This document shows positions 35,396-47,029 of a stretch of DNA of 64,000 bases, piece by piece. Source of the DNA: Impatiens glandulifera. Lineage: Eukaryota; Streptophyta; Magnoliopsida; Ericales; Balsaminaceae. The DNA lies in assembly GCF_907164915.1 (NCBI RefSeq), contig NC_061869.1, positions 24,536,676 to 24,600,675 on the forward strand, read 5' to 3'. Position numbers and translations under genes: made by a program. Below the pieces are notes generated by a model. It was given only the letters and a program-made list of their open reading frames with translations. It was not told the DNA's origin and searched no databases. The stretch's first letter is position 1. Each line of letters opens with the position of its first letter.

Positions 35396-36251
35396 CTTTC
35401 TTTCGAGGTGGAAGAGTAGATTCGTCAATTTTCCATCTGGAATATCCACACACTTTACAACATTGTAAGTCTTTATCATCCTTCCAAAATAGCATGCAAC
35501 TATATTTACATGTACCAATTTTCTCATAAGAAAGACCGATATCCCAGAGAAATTTTTTAGATTATGAAATGAATCTGGAAGATTAGAATTTTCCGGTAAT
35601 ATTTCTTCCTTTAACAATTTCAATAACATGTCAAATAACGTATTTTTCCATTGTCCAACATTCTTTAAGTGAAGTAATTTAAAAATGTAGATTCTTTTGA
35701 AAGTTTTGATCCTTTGTATAAAGGTTCATTCAAATCATTCAATACTTTATAGAAATTTTTGGCATCCTTATGTGGTTCACTATTGTTGGAACAGCCGCAA
35801 CGTGGATATAATAAATCACTTAAAATATTTTCCATATAAACATCGTATCTTCATCATTATCAACTTGTATATCATTGTCACCTAGATCATCAACATTTAC
35901 ATCCATATGATCTTCTAAACCATCATGATCAAAATCATTAGCATCTTCAACATCATTATCATTTTCACCGTCAATAAAATCTTCTACATAAATATTAACA
36001 TTTCGTGGCCTTTTTTCCATGACAGTCCCAAAATTTATAATCTTCCCTTATTCCATATACAATCAAGTGTCTTTTCACAATAACTCTCTCCACATAATTT
36101 CTATTGCCACATTTCATACAAGGACATGAAATATTAGTTTTTCTACCCAAACTCTCAGCAAAATCTAAAAAGAATCAACCCCTTTAATATATTTAGGCAG
36201 ATGTCTATGTTGACGTCCAAGATACATCCACTCTTTATCAGGTACATGCAT
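35396..36251 (-). pseudogene. CACTA TNP2 transposase, N-terminal part (Transpos_assoc)
   Basis: Start at 36251 (MHVPDKEWMYLGR), followed by YIKGVDSF, then after a frameshift the Cys motif CPCMKCGNRNY and HLIVYGI: the Transpos_assoc domain, a probable DNA-binding segment of CACTA transposases. Next an acidic Asp/Asn-rich stretch (35820-36020), then 35396-35629 with VNIVACYFGRM and ILPENSNLPDSFHNLKNF. The reading ends at the copia-1 insertion and continues at 21933. Confidence 0.85.
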
Positions 36252-37846
36252 TTTTATAAATTGAAGAAAAATTAATTATATTATAATTTTTCAATCTAAA
36301 TTTCATCTAACAATTATGTAGTACTCTTTATAAAAATTTGGATGGTTCAGTACAATACAAATCTTAAACCAAAAATATGTTTTTTTTTTCTGTGAATTCT
36401 TTTAAATGATTAGATATATCTGTATGTGTAAAAAATAATTATTTACATAAATATTTATTTATAAGTAAGAAGACAAATATTAAAAAAAAAATTCATTAAA
36501 ATTAAACATTTTTTCAAAAATAAAATTAAATAAGCATTAAACTATAATTAAAGTCAAACACATCTACCATTATACGATGTTTAACTATATTGTAACGAGT
36601 TATAAAAGGGTATAATTTATATATTATTATTGTTTGGTTGAAAATATAAGACATTATATAAATTATATATATATATATATATTAAATAGTATAAAATGTA
36701 AGTATAAGAATAAAATAATAATTTTATTTTTTAAATTTTATTTTTATCTTTATTAATTATTTTTTAAATATTATTTTTAATTAATTTTATTGATTTTTTA
36801 ATGTTATTTAAAATTTATTTTAATTACTTTAAATATTATAAAACTATTTCAAATAAATAAATAATAATATAATTATATTATTATTTTAAATTAATAATTA
36901 TATATAAAAATAAATAATTAGTATTATTTCATAATTTTTTTTAAAATATAAAAAATAATATTTTTTAAAATTAATGAACTAACTAGTTAAGAGATAACAA
37001 TTATAATTAATAATAATATTATTATTATTTTTATACTACTAATTATAAAATAAACATTAACTTTCTTTTTAAAAATAAATAAAATTTATAAAATAAGTTT
37101 ATTCAAAACAATTAATATATAATAAATTAAAAAATAATAAAAGATTAATAATTAAACTTTAATGAAAAATTAAATAAACAAATAAATGTTAATATTTAAA
37201 AAAATGAGATAAAAAATAATAAAAATAAATTAAGAATTTAATAATTAACCAGTGTAAGATGATACTAATTTATATATTATGTGTAAGATATAAATTATAC
37301 ATTAATTTTTACTATTGATATAAACTTAATATAATCAAACACCTTTATAATTTTACTACTATTATACATATATTATCTAATACATTCTGCCAAAAGCAGT
37401 TGATCGTAATCATTAATTCTATATTAATTACATATCGGTACCATCTAACATAATAATCAATATTATATATTATTTAAACATATCTTTTGTTTCTCGAGAG
37501 TTTAAAATGAATTAAACTATTCATATTCATGACAAAGAAATTAAAATGACTTATTTAATTCAATTTGTTAAGAGACATTCTTCTATACAAATAGTTAAAT
37601 TTGTTGAGTATACTATTAATCTTATAAATATAGGTCACCAAATCATATAAAAGCTATGTACAAGGAAAACCTGATTGAGCAAACTCTGTAACAAACCCAT
37701 TAACAAAGATTCAACTTACAATAAAGTTGATTTTTTTGGGATTAAAAATACTATTGTAAAAGAGTTTATTTAAACACATAAAAATATACCTTCAAGCAGT
37801 TAAGGAGAAGGATCAGCGAAGAAGACTAAAGAATATAGGGTGAACG
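36252..37846. other. AT-rich DNA without genes
   Basis: Extremely AT-rich, with (TA)n near 36665-36682 and many short A/T homopolymers. No ORF or terminal repeat recognised. Probably CACTA 5' flank, or ancient intergenic DNA. Confidence 0.6.
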
Positions 37847-37979
37847 AGGTCTTATTGCGTCACAGTTGGGAAATTTGACGAAATGACCCTAAACAATGTC
37901 TTATTTACATCTGTGGTCACCCCATAAATTTTATTGTTTTGGTGACCACTTCATTTTTTTGACGAAAATACCCTTATCG

Positions 37980-38388
37980 CGTAACGCGAAGGGACTTCGC
38001 GTTTCGTAAAGTGGAAAGTGTGAAAAGTCCAGAATATCCTTACTATTTAATATAATTTCGGCATACTTTTCATTTCTCTTCTTCTCATTCTCTCTCTTCT
38101 CCTCCTTCTCTCTAAACCTAAACGGGGCGGCTGACGATCTTCGAATACAACGGAGGCGGTGATACGACGGACAATGAGCACGACAACGAGCACGAACATT
38201 GTTCCACATGGTACGTTTATCCGATGAGATTTCACGTTTATTGTTGTTTGGTTTCTGTATCTTCAAATCACGTGAACTGTTGTTGTTTATTGTTTATCCG
38301 ATGAGACTTCACATTTCGTGAAGGCCTTCCCGTTACGCGAAGCCCTTCACGTTACACGAAGCCTTTCACGTTACGCGAAGGACGTCCC
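37980..38388. repeat. ACGCGAAG-type repeats, left side of MULE
   Basis: Variants of GTTACGCGAAGCCCTTCAC at 37980-38013 and at least four at 38310-38388, in both orientations. The same core recurs at 51320-51772 and 53380-53432 on the right side. Confidence 0.75.
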
Positions 38389-38435
38389 TTTTCACTTCAA
38401 TAGTATTATTTATCCATTCATTCATATTTTCTATT

Positions 38436-38810
38436 TCAGCTAAAGTATTTGTTTTTATAATGGAGAGTGGAAATTTAATGTTGATGGTATAATGTATTTT
38501 CATACACTTCAATCAAAACATTGGATTTACCCCCAAAATAATACGTTTGCCGAATTAGTTGATATAATCTATGATAGACTTAACGTGTAGAAATATACAT
38601 ATGATTTAGTGCTGCAAGTGAAGTATGATATTCCGCGTATCAAAAATCCTCTCCCTGTTGTTATTGATTAAGATGAGGATGTCAGCACATATTTATCACG
38701 ATTGATTTCGGGTCGAACTATGTCACCATTGTGTGTCTCTATAGTAGAGAAGTCACCATTTACTAAAGAAAATATATCACTACTTACATACCCAACTCAA
38801 GAAAGTATAC
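38436..38810 (+). pseudogene. MULE transposase N-terminal part
   Basis: Reads GEWKFNVDGIMYFHTL, HWIYPQNNTFAELVDIIYD, VLQVKYDIPRI, LSRLISGRTMSPLCVSIVE: the N-terminal region of plant MULE transposases. Stops at about 38588 and 38668 interrupt it. A plausible intron (GTACGT near 38211 to TTTCAG near 38440) precedes it. The copia-2 insertion ends the reading at 38810; sequence resumes at 48646. Confidence 0.75.
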
Positions 38811-40516
38811 TGACAGGATCGGCTTAATCAATAGAGGCGGGGCTGGGCTATTGATGAAGGCTTAAGAAAAACAGTTTGATAGAAATCTTGTTAAGGATTT
38901 AAATCACTTTCTATTATACGCAAACCCTTGTAAACACTTGAAACAGAACCAAGCGCGAAAATGTTTACATAGGTTTGAAGCTGGGAATCAATAATGAAAA
39001 GATAACAGAAAGGAACAACACAACAATTTGTTTATAAATGTTCGGAGCAAACTCTCATACGTCACCCCTTCTTCTAACCACCAGAAGGATTCACTATAAT
39101 ATGCTTTGAATCAAATATAGTTTGCACAAATATCTCACTGTTGAACAGAACAGACTCTATTCAACTTACAATATGATGAAGAATATCACTCAGCTAAAAC
39201 GATGCTTTGAATCTAACTCTCTCTTGATTAACACACAGTAAAGCAAGAAAGCAACTAACAGTTTCAACAGAATAATCTGAGTATCAATAGATCGATTAAT
39301 TGTCTGGAAGTTCTAGCAGTTCGTCTGTTGTCCTTGAGATTCTTTAAATAAGGAACAAGTACTAAAGGTTGAATCTTCATAATGACATGTGGCGAGCTTC
39401 CATTGGAACGCCTCCATAGTACACAGAAAACTCTGAATACAAGGATCGTGGACGTACACAACTGTTAGTGCGCCAAATATTCTTTAGAGATGTACCTGCA
39501 AAACAAGTAGTGTGAAGGATATTCGCTTACGTGGCATTGGTTGATTGGTTGCAGCTGGCTGTCGTACTGATCTTCACTAGAAAGTGGAGCAGGAGTAGCG
39601 TACAACTAGAGCACGTGGTAGGCGGGTGCTAGCTTCAAGCAACTGCTTAAGCATGGCATTAGACGTATTTCAATTAGACGACCTTGTCTAATGAAATCAG
39701 ACGTCCCCATCTAATAACAGGATCCATTAGACCACCTGGTCTAATGGGATTAGACTTCACGTCTAATTACAGTTCACTTCAGACTAATCTGAGTTAAACT
39801 GCACGTCTAACTTTCACTAGTTAGACTGCACGTCCAACTTTCACTAGTTAGACTGCACGTCTAACTTTTACATTCCATTAGACTCTATGTCTAATAACAT
39901 TTCACTTCAGACTAGTCTGAAGGAGTTAGACTGCACATCTAACTTTCTCTTTCCATTAGACTCCACGTCTAATTCAACTAGTTAGACTGCACGTCTAACT
40001 CCGTGTGTTAGACTGCACGTCTAACTCCGCTAGTTAGACTGCACATCTAACTCCGCTAGTTAGACTGCACGTCTAACTCAACTAGTTAGACTGCACGTCT
40101 AACTCCGCTAGTTAGACTGTACGTCTAACTCAACTAGTTAAACTGCACGTCTAACTCCGCTAGTTAGACTACACGTCTAACTCTGTGTGTTAGACTGCAC
40201 GTCTAACTCCGCTAGTTAGACTGCACGTCTAACTCCGCTAGTTAGACTGCACGTCTAACTCCGTGTGTTAGACTGCACGTCTAACTCCGCTAGTTAGACT
40301 GCACATCTAACTCCGCTAGTTAGACTGTACGTCTAACTCTATGCATCTAATGCCAAATCGGTCTAATGAACCTCATTAAGATCACGTCTAATAAAGTCTT
40401 ATTTTGATACACCTGCACCAAAGACAATTAAACGCATAGATTAAGTTTTATATTCATTCATCATCGAAATTCTAATAGTCAAACTACTTCAACGGTCAAA
40501 ATAATTTGACCCAACA
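38811..40516 (-). repeat. 3' LTR of copia-2
   Basis: 1706 bp. TATA-like TTATTTAAAG complement near 39351-39362; shared block at about 39037-39100; palindromic minisatellite in U3 (39980-40339 and sparser units from 39650). Confidence 0.93.
39980..40339. repeat. 26-bp palindromic minisatellite in copia-2 3' LTR
   Basis: About 14 tandem units of 25-27 bp. Each carries GTTAGACTGCACGTCTAAC, an inverted repeat (GTTAGAC/GTCTAAC) with a short core, separated by TCCGCTA, TCAACTA or TCCGTGT linkers. The 5' LTR has about 9 units (48230-48458), so the array changes length after insertion or between copies. Confidence 0.92.
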
Positions 40517-40530
40517 ATTTCCCCCTTTTT
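40517..40530 (-). other. Polypurine tract of copia-2
   Basis: Minus-strand AAAAAGGGGGAAAT adjoining the 3' LTR; plus-strand cDNA primer site. Confidence 0.85.
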
Positions 40531-40697
40531 GATGATGAGATTAATACTTTTGCGTAGATAACAAGTTAATCATGCATCATATAAAATGAAGAATAAAACT
40601 TGTTCATCCATCTTACACAACCACTTTTAAAAACCAATATTCAAAGACATAGTTAAAGAAACATAGTTTAAGAGTTAAAAGAGTAGGAGAAAGGAGA

Positions 40698-43600
40698 TTA
40701 TTGTTCTTCCCTTTTCACTCGAGGATCGATAGGGAAACGAGTTCCTTCATAGCTCGTCCCTTCATCATTCATCTCTTGACCGGTTAGCAGATTGAGAAAA
40801 GGAAGAAGAGGGAGACCACCACGAGCGGCTCCATCACTCCTGCCACCATGAGCGGCTCCACTACTTTGGCCTCCGCGATCACCACCGCTGCTTCGTCCTC
40901 CTCCTCTTTTACTTAGACTTGGGTTAACGTTGTCGGTTGTCTTTCGTTTGGATCTGGTGCCGGTTGCTACACTGTCACCTCTACATTCTCTACTAGGCTC
41001 ACCTTGAGTAATACGATTCTTTTATTTCTCAGCATCATCTTTCGCATTCTCATCAGCTTGAAATTTCCTTACGATAGAGTCAGCATACTCTAGTCTTTCA
41101 GCATCTGTTCTTCTCATGCTGCCTTGAATTTGAACCAGCTAATTCTGAATCAATTACATTGTTTCCATAACCTCTCGTTGATTATCAAGATTGATTTGTC
41201 TTTCAAGTCTCATCATTTCCGATTGTCGACGGAAGAGTTTCTTTTCAAATTTGGAGGAATTTGAATTTGAGATATGAACCTCATACGTATTCTTCTTCAA
41301 TGTTTGATCCAACTCTTTAAGGATTTTGAGATGTTCAGCAATGTACTTTATGTTCTAATTTTGGGTCTTTATGATCTTTACCATATTCGATCCCAGAGTT
41401 ACTACATTTTTCTGAAGAGTTGTTAACAGAGATGTCATCGACTTCAGGAGCTTGGTATCGTCAGTCGAAGATCCTTCATTGGATGAATTATCTTGCGATT
41501 CTGCTGCAATGCTCGGAATGGGGTTAAATTGGGTATGAACCTGTAGGGATTGCTCGGGTTCATCCTTCTCAGACTCATTTTCAGATTAATTTTGCTCTTC
41601 TTCTTCCAACTCCTTTTCTGCTCTCTTAAATCTTTCGTACAGATTTCCCGTACTGTGAAGAGGATTGAGAATATTATCATAGATATTATAAGCATTAATC
41701 TAAAGAAATGGTAGAGGCTTGACTGTTCTATCATTTTGATCATGTTCCCCTCAGATGAGGAACTCTCTTCGACATCTTTGTCTTTTGAGGGTTCCCCCTC
41801 AGATCTTACAACCTCAGGATGACTGACTTCAGCCTCTTTTTCTTGAGATCCCTCTATTCTGATAGCAGGGGATTTTACCACCTCTTCTTCATGAATAACA
41901 AGAGCTTGAACAGGTTCTTCAACGACTTCTTTTTCTTGAGTTACAAGAGCTTGAACGGGCTCTTGATTAACATCTTCTTCAAGAGCTCGTTTAGACTCTT
42001 GAATAACTTCTTCTTCTTCTTCTATGGACGGATTTCTTGAATAAGTTCCTCATCTTGCTCGATAACAGGTTGAACCAGTAGACGTATTTCTTCTGCAGAG
42101 AGATTTCCATGTTCTATCAGAAGAGCAGCATCTTGTTCATCTTTATCAGTATGATCAACAGAGATATCCATTGGTTCGTCTTCATCGGAGGAACTACCAA
42201 AAGGGCTAGCTCCTGAGCAATTAGCTCCATCAACATACCGAGTGACTATAGAAAGATATTCAATCATGATCTCGTCCAATCTCTTTAAAACTTTCACTTT
42301 CACTTCAGCACCTCTCTCAATTGGATTGAAATTTGCTTTTCTTGATTCAAGAATAGGAAAGAGAGCTCTTCCTCTTAGACTGGCTTTTATAAGGTCTTTT
42401 CTCTTCAGAGCTTCAGACACCTCCGAAGTTTTGGCCCATTTGAGGACTTTCTTTTCATTGGATACAAGCTTACGCCATTGACTACTTATTCCTGAACCCG
42501 TGATGACCTCATCATACTGGATTGATAATCTGTTCTGGATCCAAGAGTCAAAAATTTCTATCTTTTCAACAGGTATAGCTTTGACTTGATTCATCATGAG
42601 GTCAACAATGCATGTTGCCTCAGAAACATCTTCATTTTCGTCAGTTACAACATCCTTCCCTTTTTCAATAACCTCATCAGATTTTGGAAAGGGTCTTAGT
42701 TCTCCAAATACAATTCCACAGGATTGTCTTGTGGAGCGCATCAATTCATGAGCAGATTGTGGTTTCTTGAAGAGTCTAGGAGGAAGTTCGCCTCGAATGA
42801 TCTTCCCAGTTACTATGGAATCTTTTGAAATGGGATTTGAGGTGGAAGGCTCTCTGACAGAAACAAAGGGAGCCTTTTCAGAAATACCACCAGCAATAAG
42901 GGTAAGAACTGCACCTTGTTCTGGTTGAACGAACTTTGTAGCACCAGCGGCTACTGGATCAGATTGGCGAATAGGAGACACAGCCCTGTCAAAATACTCA
43001 ATATTTGGACCAGCTGACTCAATAGCGGGCCCTTTAATAGATTCCTTAATAGAAATATCATCAAGTTTTTTTTGTTCAATTTCTGGAGCATTAAATTTAG
43101 GCACTTCGGTCAGAGTTGGAGGAGAAGTTACCTTTGATGAAGCCTTCATCGATTTAGACGGACGGGGAGCCTTTGACTTTTCACCTTTTGAAAAAGATGA
43201 CCTTGAAGATCTCTGAAACTGACTGGCAGCCGGAGACAGGGGAGACAATGGTGTGGTGGCAAGTTCAATTGGACCTTGCCTAATTCTGGAGTCGACAGTT
43301 CCAGAATCCTTCTTCGATGAGCTCTGAAGGCTGGTAGAGCTAGCCTCAGACTCATTCACAGTCTTGGTTTGTTTGGCTCCTGTAGACAGGATAGAAGTCG
43401 CTGGATGCTTAGATCGGGTAACAGACCTTCCTGATGTCTGTTGACTTAAGGATCCTGAAAGAGACTCTTTGTTCTTCTTCATTCTGACTAAGGTGCTTGC
43501 GACTGTAAAGACAGTGTACACCCTGGTCGAGTTGATTGGTTCGGAACCTTCCATTGGAACCCACAAGTGCTCCAACAATCTGCTTATCTGAGCAGCAAAG

Positions 43601-44182
43601 TTAATTCTCTCCTTGTTATCCTGGTTAATTGAAAAACAGAGGTTCTGGAACTGCGTTACGGCCTAGTTGACCAGAATCCCCTTCGAGATGGTAAACATAT
43701 AGTCAAACCGATCTTGACTATAGAAATTGAATGACCCCGCCTTCCTTGAAGCGCTTTTACCACCACATCATTCAACAGAATGAACTATGGTTTGAGAGCC
43801 TTCTTGCTTCCATTGAGTCGAATCGTCGATCCGTCGATAGAAAAGACCGTCTTCATTTCCTCTGTCACCGCCGCTAACAGGTGTCAGTTGAACGTATGCC
43901 CTTCTAATGGAAGTTCAAAGAACTCCGCATATACCGCCTCATCAAAAGAAATATCAGTTCCATTTACAGTTGCTATAATGGAATCACCCACCATTGTTGC
44001 AGACTTGAAGAACTCCCTCACTTCCTTCTCGTGGAAGATGAAGGTCCTCCCAAATACATTCCCAGACCAGAATACTCGAGAGATCTGAACACTTCGACCA
44101 CCTCCTGCTGATCAAACGTGTAAACAGAAGGAAAATCCACCTGCAAAGTACAGTGACCGAGCGTGATTCTCTTGTTTCCCAT
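40698..44182 (-). pseudogene. copia-2 accessory ORF (accessory domain plus long disordered tail)
   Basis: Start MGNKRITLGHCTLQVDF at 44182. The first about 200 codons, across frameshifts near 44050 and stops, follow the copia-1 accessory domain: LQVDFPSV, EVFRSLEYSGLGMYLGG, VREFFKSA, ELPLEG, ILLNDVV. Then 42022-43578 is an open 518-residue stretch, Ser/Lys/Pro-rich with a mid-region FDSWIQNRLSI and VLKWAKTSEVSEALKRKDLI. 41444-41881 continues acidic and Lys-rich; the last part (40698-41020) is Gly-Arg rich (GGGRSSGGDRGGQSSG), ending at TAA 40698-40700. No membrane segment is seen. Function unknown; Arg-Gly-rich tails in general often bind nucleic acid. Confidence 0.8.
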
Positions 44183-44303
44183 TTTTCAGAAGAATACGAA
44201 CAGAAAAACAAAGAACGAGAGTTTTTGAGAGAGAAAATCAAAGAAAATCTAGGGTTCTTAGAAATCTTGAGTGAGAAAAGTTTTCAACCTCATGCACAAC
44301 TGT

Positions 44304-44313
44304 CCTTATATAG
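44304..44313 (-). promoter_or_regulatory. Internal TATA box before copia-2 accessory ORF
   Basis: Minus-strand CTATATAAGG, 122-131 bp upstream of ATG 44182, identical to the box before copy E ORF2. The leader has CTCTCTC and an AACCCTAG (telo-box-like) element near 44250. Confidence 0.72.
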
Positions 44314-44589
44314 ACTTCTAAGAGTCACATAGGATAACTGTCGTTTTTCCTAGGGGTATGCCCCATCAATTAATATCAGACGTCCTTTCCCAAGAGTCAT
44401 CATTATATTGAGGGTATATTAGTCATTCTCTATTAACTTGAAAGACACGTCTCTTCATGTTATTAGGAGATGACTGTTTTAATGTTTGAGCGGGAATATC
44501 AGATATCTCATCACGTGGGACAGTTGTCCTTGATTGGTTTAATGAGCATGTAATTAGACGTTTTCCTTATTGCACACATCTATAAAACT

Positions 44590-44830
44590 AAACGTCTATT
44601 AGACGCAAGCGTCTAATCACGTGTCATAAATATACGTCTAATGTCTATTAGACGTGTACGTCTAATGTCTATTAGACGTGTACGTCTAATGTTTATTAGA
44701 CGTGTACGTCTAATTACGCATGAACACCACGTAATAGACGTGTGTTTAGTTAGACGTGAGCATCCTCTTGCTCATGATGTAAAAACATCTAACGTCTATT
44801 AGACGTGTACATCTAACCGCGCAGGTTTTA
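44590..44830. repeat. Palindromic repeats upstream of copia-2 accessory promoter
   Basis: Tandem and dispersed TTAGACGTGTACGTCTAA (8-bp perfect arms, 2-bp centre), about 24-bp period at 44632-44720, with further singles. Same half-site as the LTR array, 280-520 bp upstream of the internal TATA box. Confidence 0.88.
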
Positions 44831-45184
44831 AACCATAACATATAGACTTAGATGTATAGATTGTGAGCAAAAATACGTCTAAGTACATGTTTTTCAAACG
44901 ATCTCGTCTATTAGACCGATTAAGGTCATTCGTCTGAGAGTATCTTTACTTTCAAAATAGTTTCTCCCTTTCAGTTTGTGCATGTACAAAAATGAATAAC
45001 CAAATGTTTTGAGATCCTTCGGACCAAAAGTATTTTAATAGAAAAACATTTAATGTTCTGGAATGGCAACGACCATTGTTGATCTTCTGAAATGTATACT
45101 CAAAAGAGTATTCTCCATGTTTCCTTCATGCAGCCCTCCTGCATCACCTACATAAGAAACTATTTACAAACTTGGTACCCATAT
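44831..45184 (-). other. Region where pol should lie in copia-2
   Basis: Only about 350 bp separate the gag stop from the palindrome spacer. A short WVPS remnant of the pol start follows the gag stop; no other pol motif is visible. Pol has been lost as a block. Confidence 0.75.
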
Positions 45185-46984
45185 TCAATTGGGTCCTTGA
45201 TCAATTAGTCCCTTAGGAATCCATATCTGACATATTCTAATGGATTTCCCATGTTGCGTTGTGATTAATGCGTATGATTTTGACTTAGCATACGACTTTC
45301 TGCTAGTCACTGATCCCCTAGCTTTTGAAGAAGAGTTTCTTTTATAACTCCTTGACTTTGAGTCAGGTTTTAGGTTGTCAGACCTGTTAGCTGCTTCTAA
45401 CTTATTTTTCAGCTAGCTAACAGTCGGCGGAACATAAATAATTTCATTCTTAAAAGCTATTTCTTCACGTATGGGATCAGATTCACTGTTAGTCAGACTT
45501 CCTTTAACAAAACTTATTGGCTTAAGCTTGTCATTCGATGAGTTTGACTTTTTGCACGACAGGTTTAAATCATTGCCATCAAATTCTAGACCAGATCTAG
45601 ATCTAACAGGTTTTAACAAGCTAATCTGATATTTGACAGCTTCTCAAGACCTTGTCCATTCACTGAAAACATAGTTTAACCTCTTGTTTTCAACTGAAAT
45701 AGTTTGAATCTGTTCTTTGAGCATCTCATTCTCAGATGAGATCTCTGCAACTTTCTTTTCAAAAACATTTGATTCAAGAGTTTGAGGTAAAATTGGTTGA
45801 GATACTTCAGGTGATGATTTTGTTTCATTTAGGGATTCTCCTAGCTTTCTATACTCTATGACCATGTCATTTAGTACAGCTACCAGTTGTTCACTTGAAA
45901 ATCTTTCAGAAGAGAAGTAAAATACCTCAGTTTCTTGAGTCTGTTTTTCATCTTCTCTTGCCATGAAGCAAGCCACTTCTTCGTCGTCACTATCACTGGA
46001 TGAGAAGTAAGAGTCACGGATGCTTCGTTTGTTCTTCCCATCTCCTGCCATAAGAGCCTTCAGCTCCTTTTCATCATCCTTCTTATCTTCACGCTTAGGC
46101 TTCCTGCATTCTGATTGGTAATGACCTACAATACCACAGTTATAACATTTAACATTAGCCTTTGATTTCTTATTATCATTGGAATTTGAAGAGCTTGAGT
46201 TAAGGTTGCTCTTATTCATTAAGTCGCCAAACGTCTTCACAAAGAGAGACATTGCATCGTTGCTCAGTTGATGTGCCGCCATCTTCACATCAATAACTAC
46301 AGGTGGCTCTTCAACAGTCACCAGCGCTTTGGCAATAATAATGGATGTGGATTGATAATCTTCAATCCTATAGTTCAGCTTGAACTCGTAGGCCTTGAGA
46401 TCAGCAAACAGATCGAAGAGAGAGATCATGTGGAGATCTTTGGATTCCCTCATATCAATCGTCTTTATGTCCCATTCCCTCGGAAGAGTACGCATGACCT
46501 TAATAGCAAGATCTCTGTTTCTATAGGTCTTGCCAAGGATAGATAAGGAGGAGACAATCTTGCTGAATCTGGTGTCGAACTCGTTCATTGTTTCACCAGG
46601 ACGCATCTTGAAACTGTCAAATTGTTGAGTGGCAACCATGATCTTGTTTTCCTTGGTTTTCTCGTTGCCCTCACATAGTTGGGTGAGTCTGTCCCAAACC
46701 TCTTTAGCAGTATCACATTCGATAATGTAGTTGAACATGCTATAATCGAGAGATCTGTACAAAACATCAAGAGTTATGTTGTTGAGGTTGTTCTTCCTCT
46801 TTTCTTCACTGGTCCATTCGGATTTCTTCTTGTCGATCTTGATAGGACCATCTGTGATGACACTCCACATGTCGTCATGAAGCGAAGAGAGATGAGCACG
46901 AACTTTTTTCTTCCATACGATGTAGTTTTCTCGAGAGAAAGTTGGAATGGAGGTTGCACTGGAATATTTAGTTATGGTCAACAT
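45185..46984 (-). pseudogene. gag: copia-2 gag (UBN2 type)
   Basis: 446 codons open from ATG 46984 (MLTITKYSSATSIPTFSREN) to TGA 45644-45646, then in the same frame to a stop near 45413 and the conserved gag end TGA 45185-45187. Landmarks: AKEVWDRLTQL, ATQQFDSFKM, GETMNEFDTRF, RTLPREWDIK, zinc knuckle CYNCGIVGHYQSEC, acidic SSSDSDDEEVACF. The stop at 45644 may replace a Trp. The long N-terminal ORF might still give a packaging-competent protein, which is speculative. Related to but distinct from copia-1 gag. Confidence 0.88.
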
Positions 46985-47015
46985 TCTTCAGGAAAAGCTT
47001 GAGAATAGAAACAGA

Positions 47016-47027
47016 GCTCTGATACCA
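47016..47027 (-). other. Primer-binding site of copia-2
   Basis: Minus-strand TGGTATCAGAGC, two bases inside the 5' LTR, same tRNA-Met type as copia-1. Confidence 0.9.
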
Positions 47028-47029
47028 AT

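Larger units (their letters stand above)
18253..36251 (-). mobile_element. CACTA (En/Spm) DNA transposon, split by copia-1 C/D
   Basis: On the minus strand, in order: Transpos_assoc domain (about 36251-36020), Transposase_21/TNP2 core, DUF4218, DUF4216, then a Transposase_24 (Ptta/En/Spm) ORF. This is the standard plant CACTA gene order. The copia-1 element at 21934-35395 interrupts the TNP2 gene with target duplication CTTTC (21929-21933 and 35396-35400). I did not find CACTA termini at either side, so the ends are approximate and the left one may be lost or lie beyond the LINE. Confidence 0.88.

Noticed and set aside
36252..37846. CACTA terminal repeat (GTAGTG on plus strand)
   Set aside because: No instance with supporting 3-bp duplication found in the AT-rich stretch.
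39980..40339. Regular repeat-spacer array resembling CRISPR
   Set aside because: Units are contiguous with 6-7 bp linkers of only three types, lie in a plant LTR, and recur in the partner LTR; it is a minisatellite.
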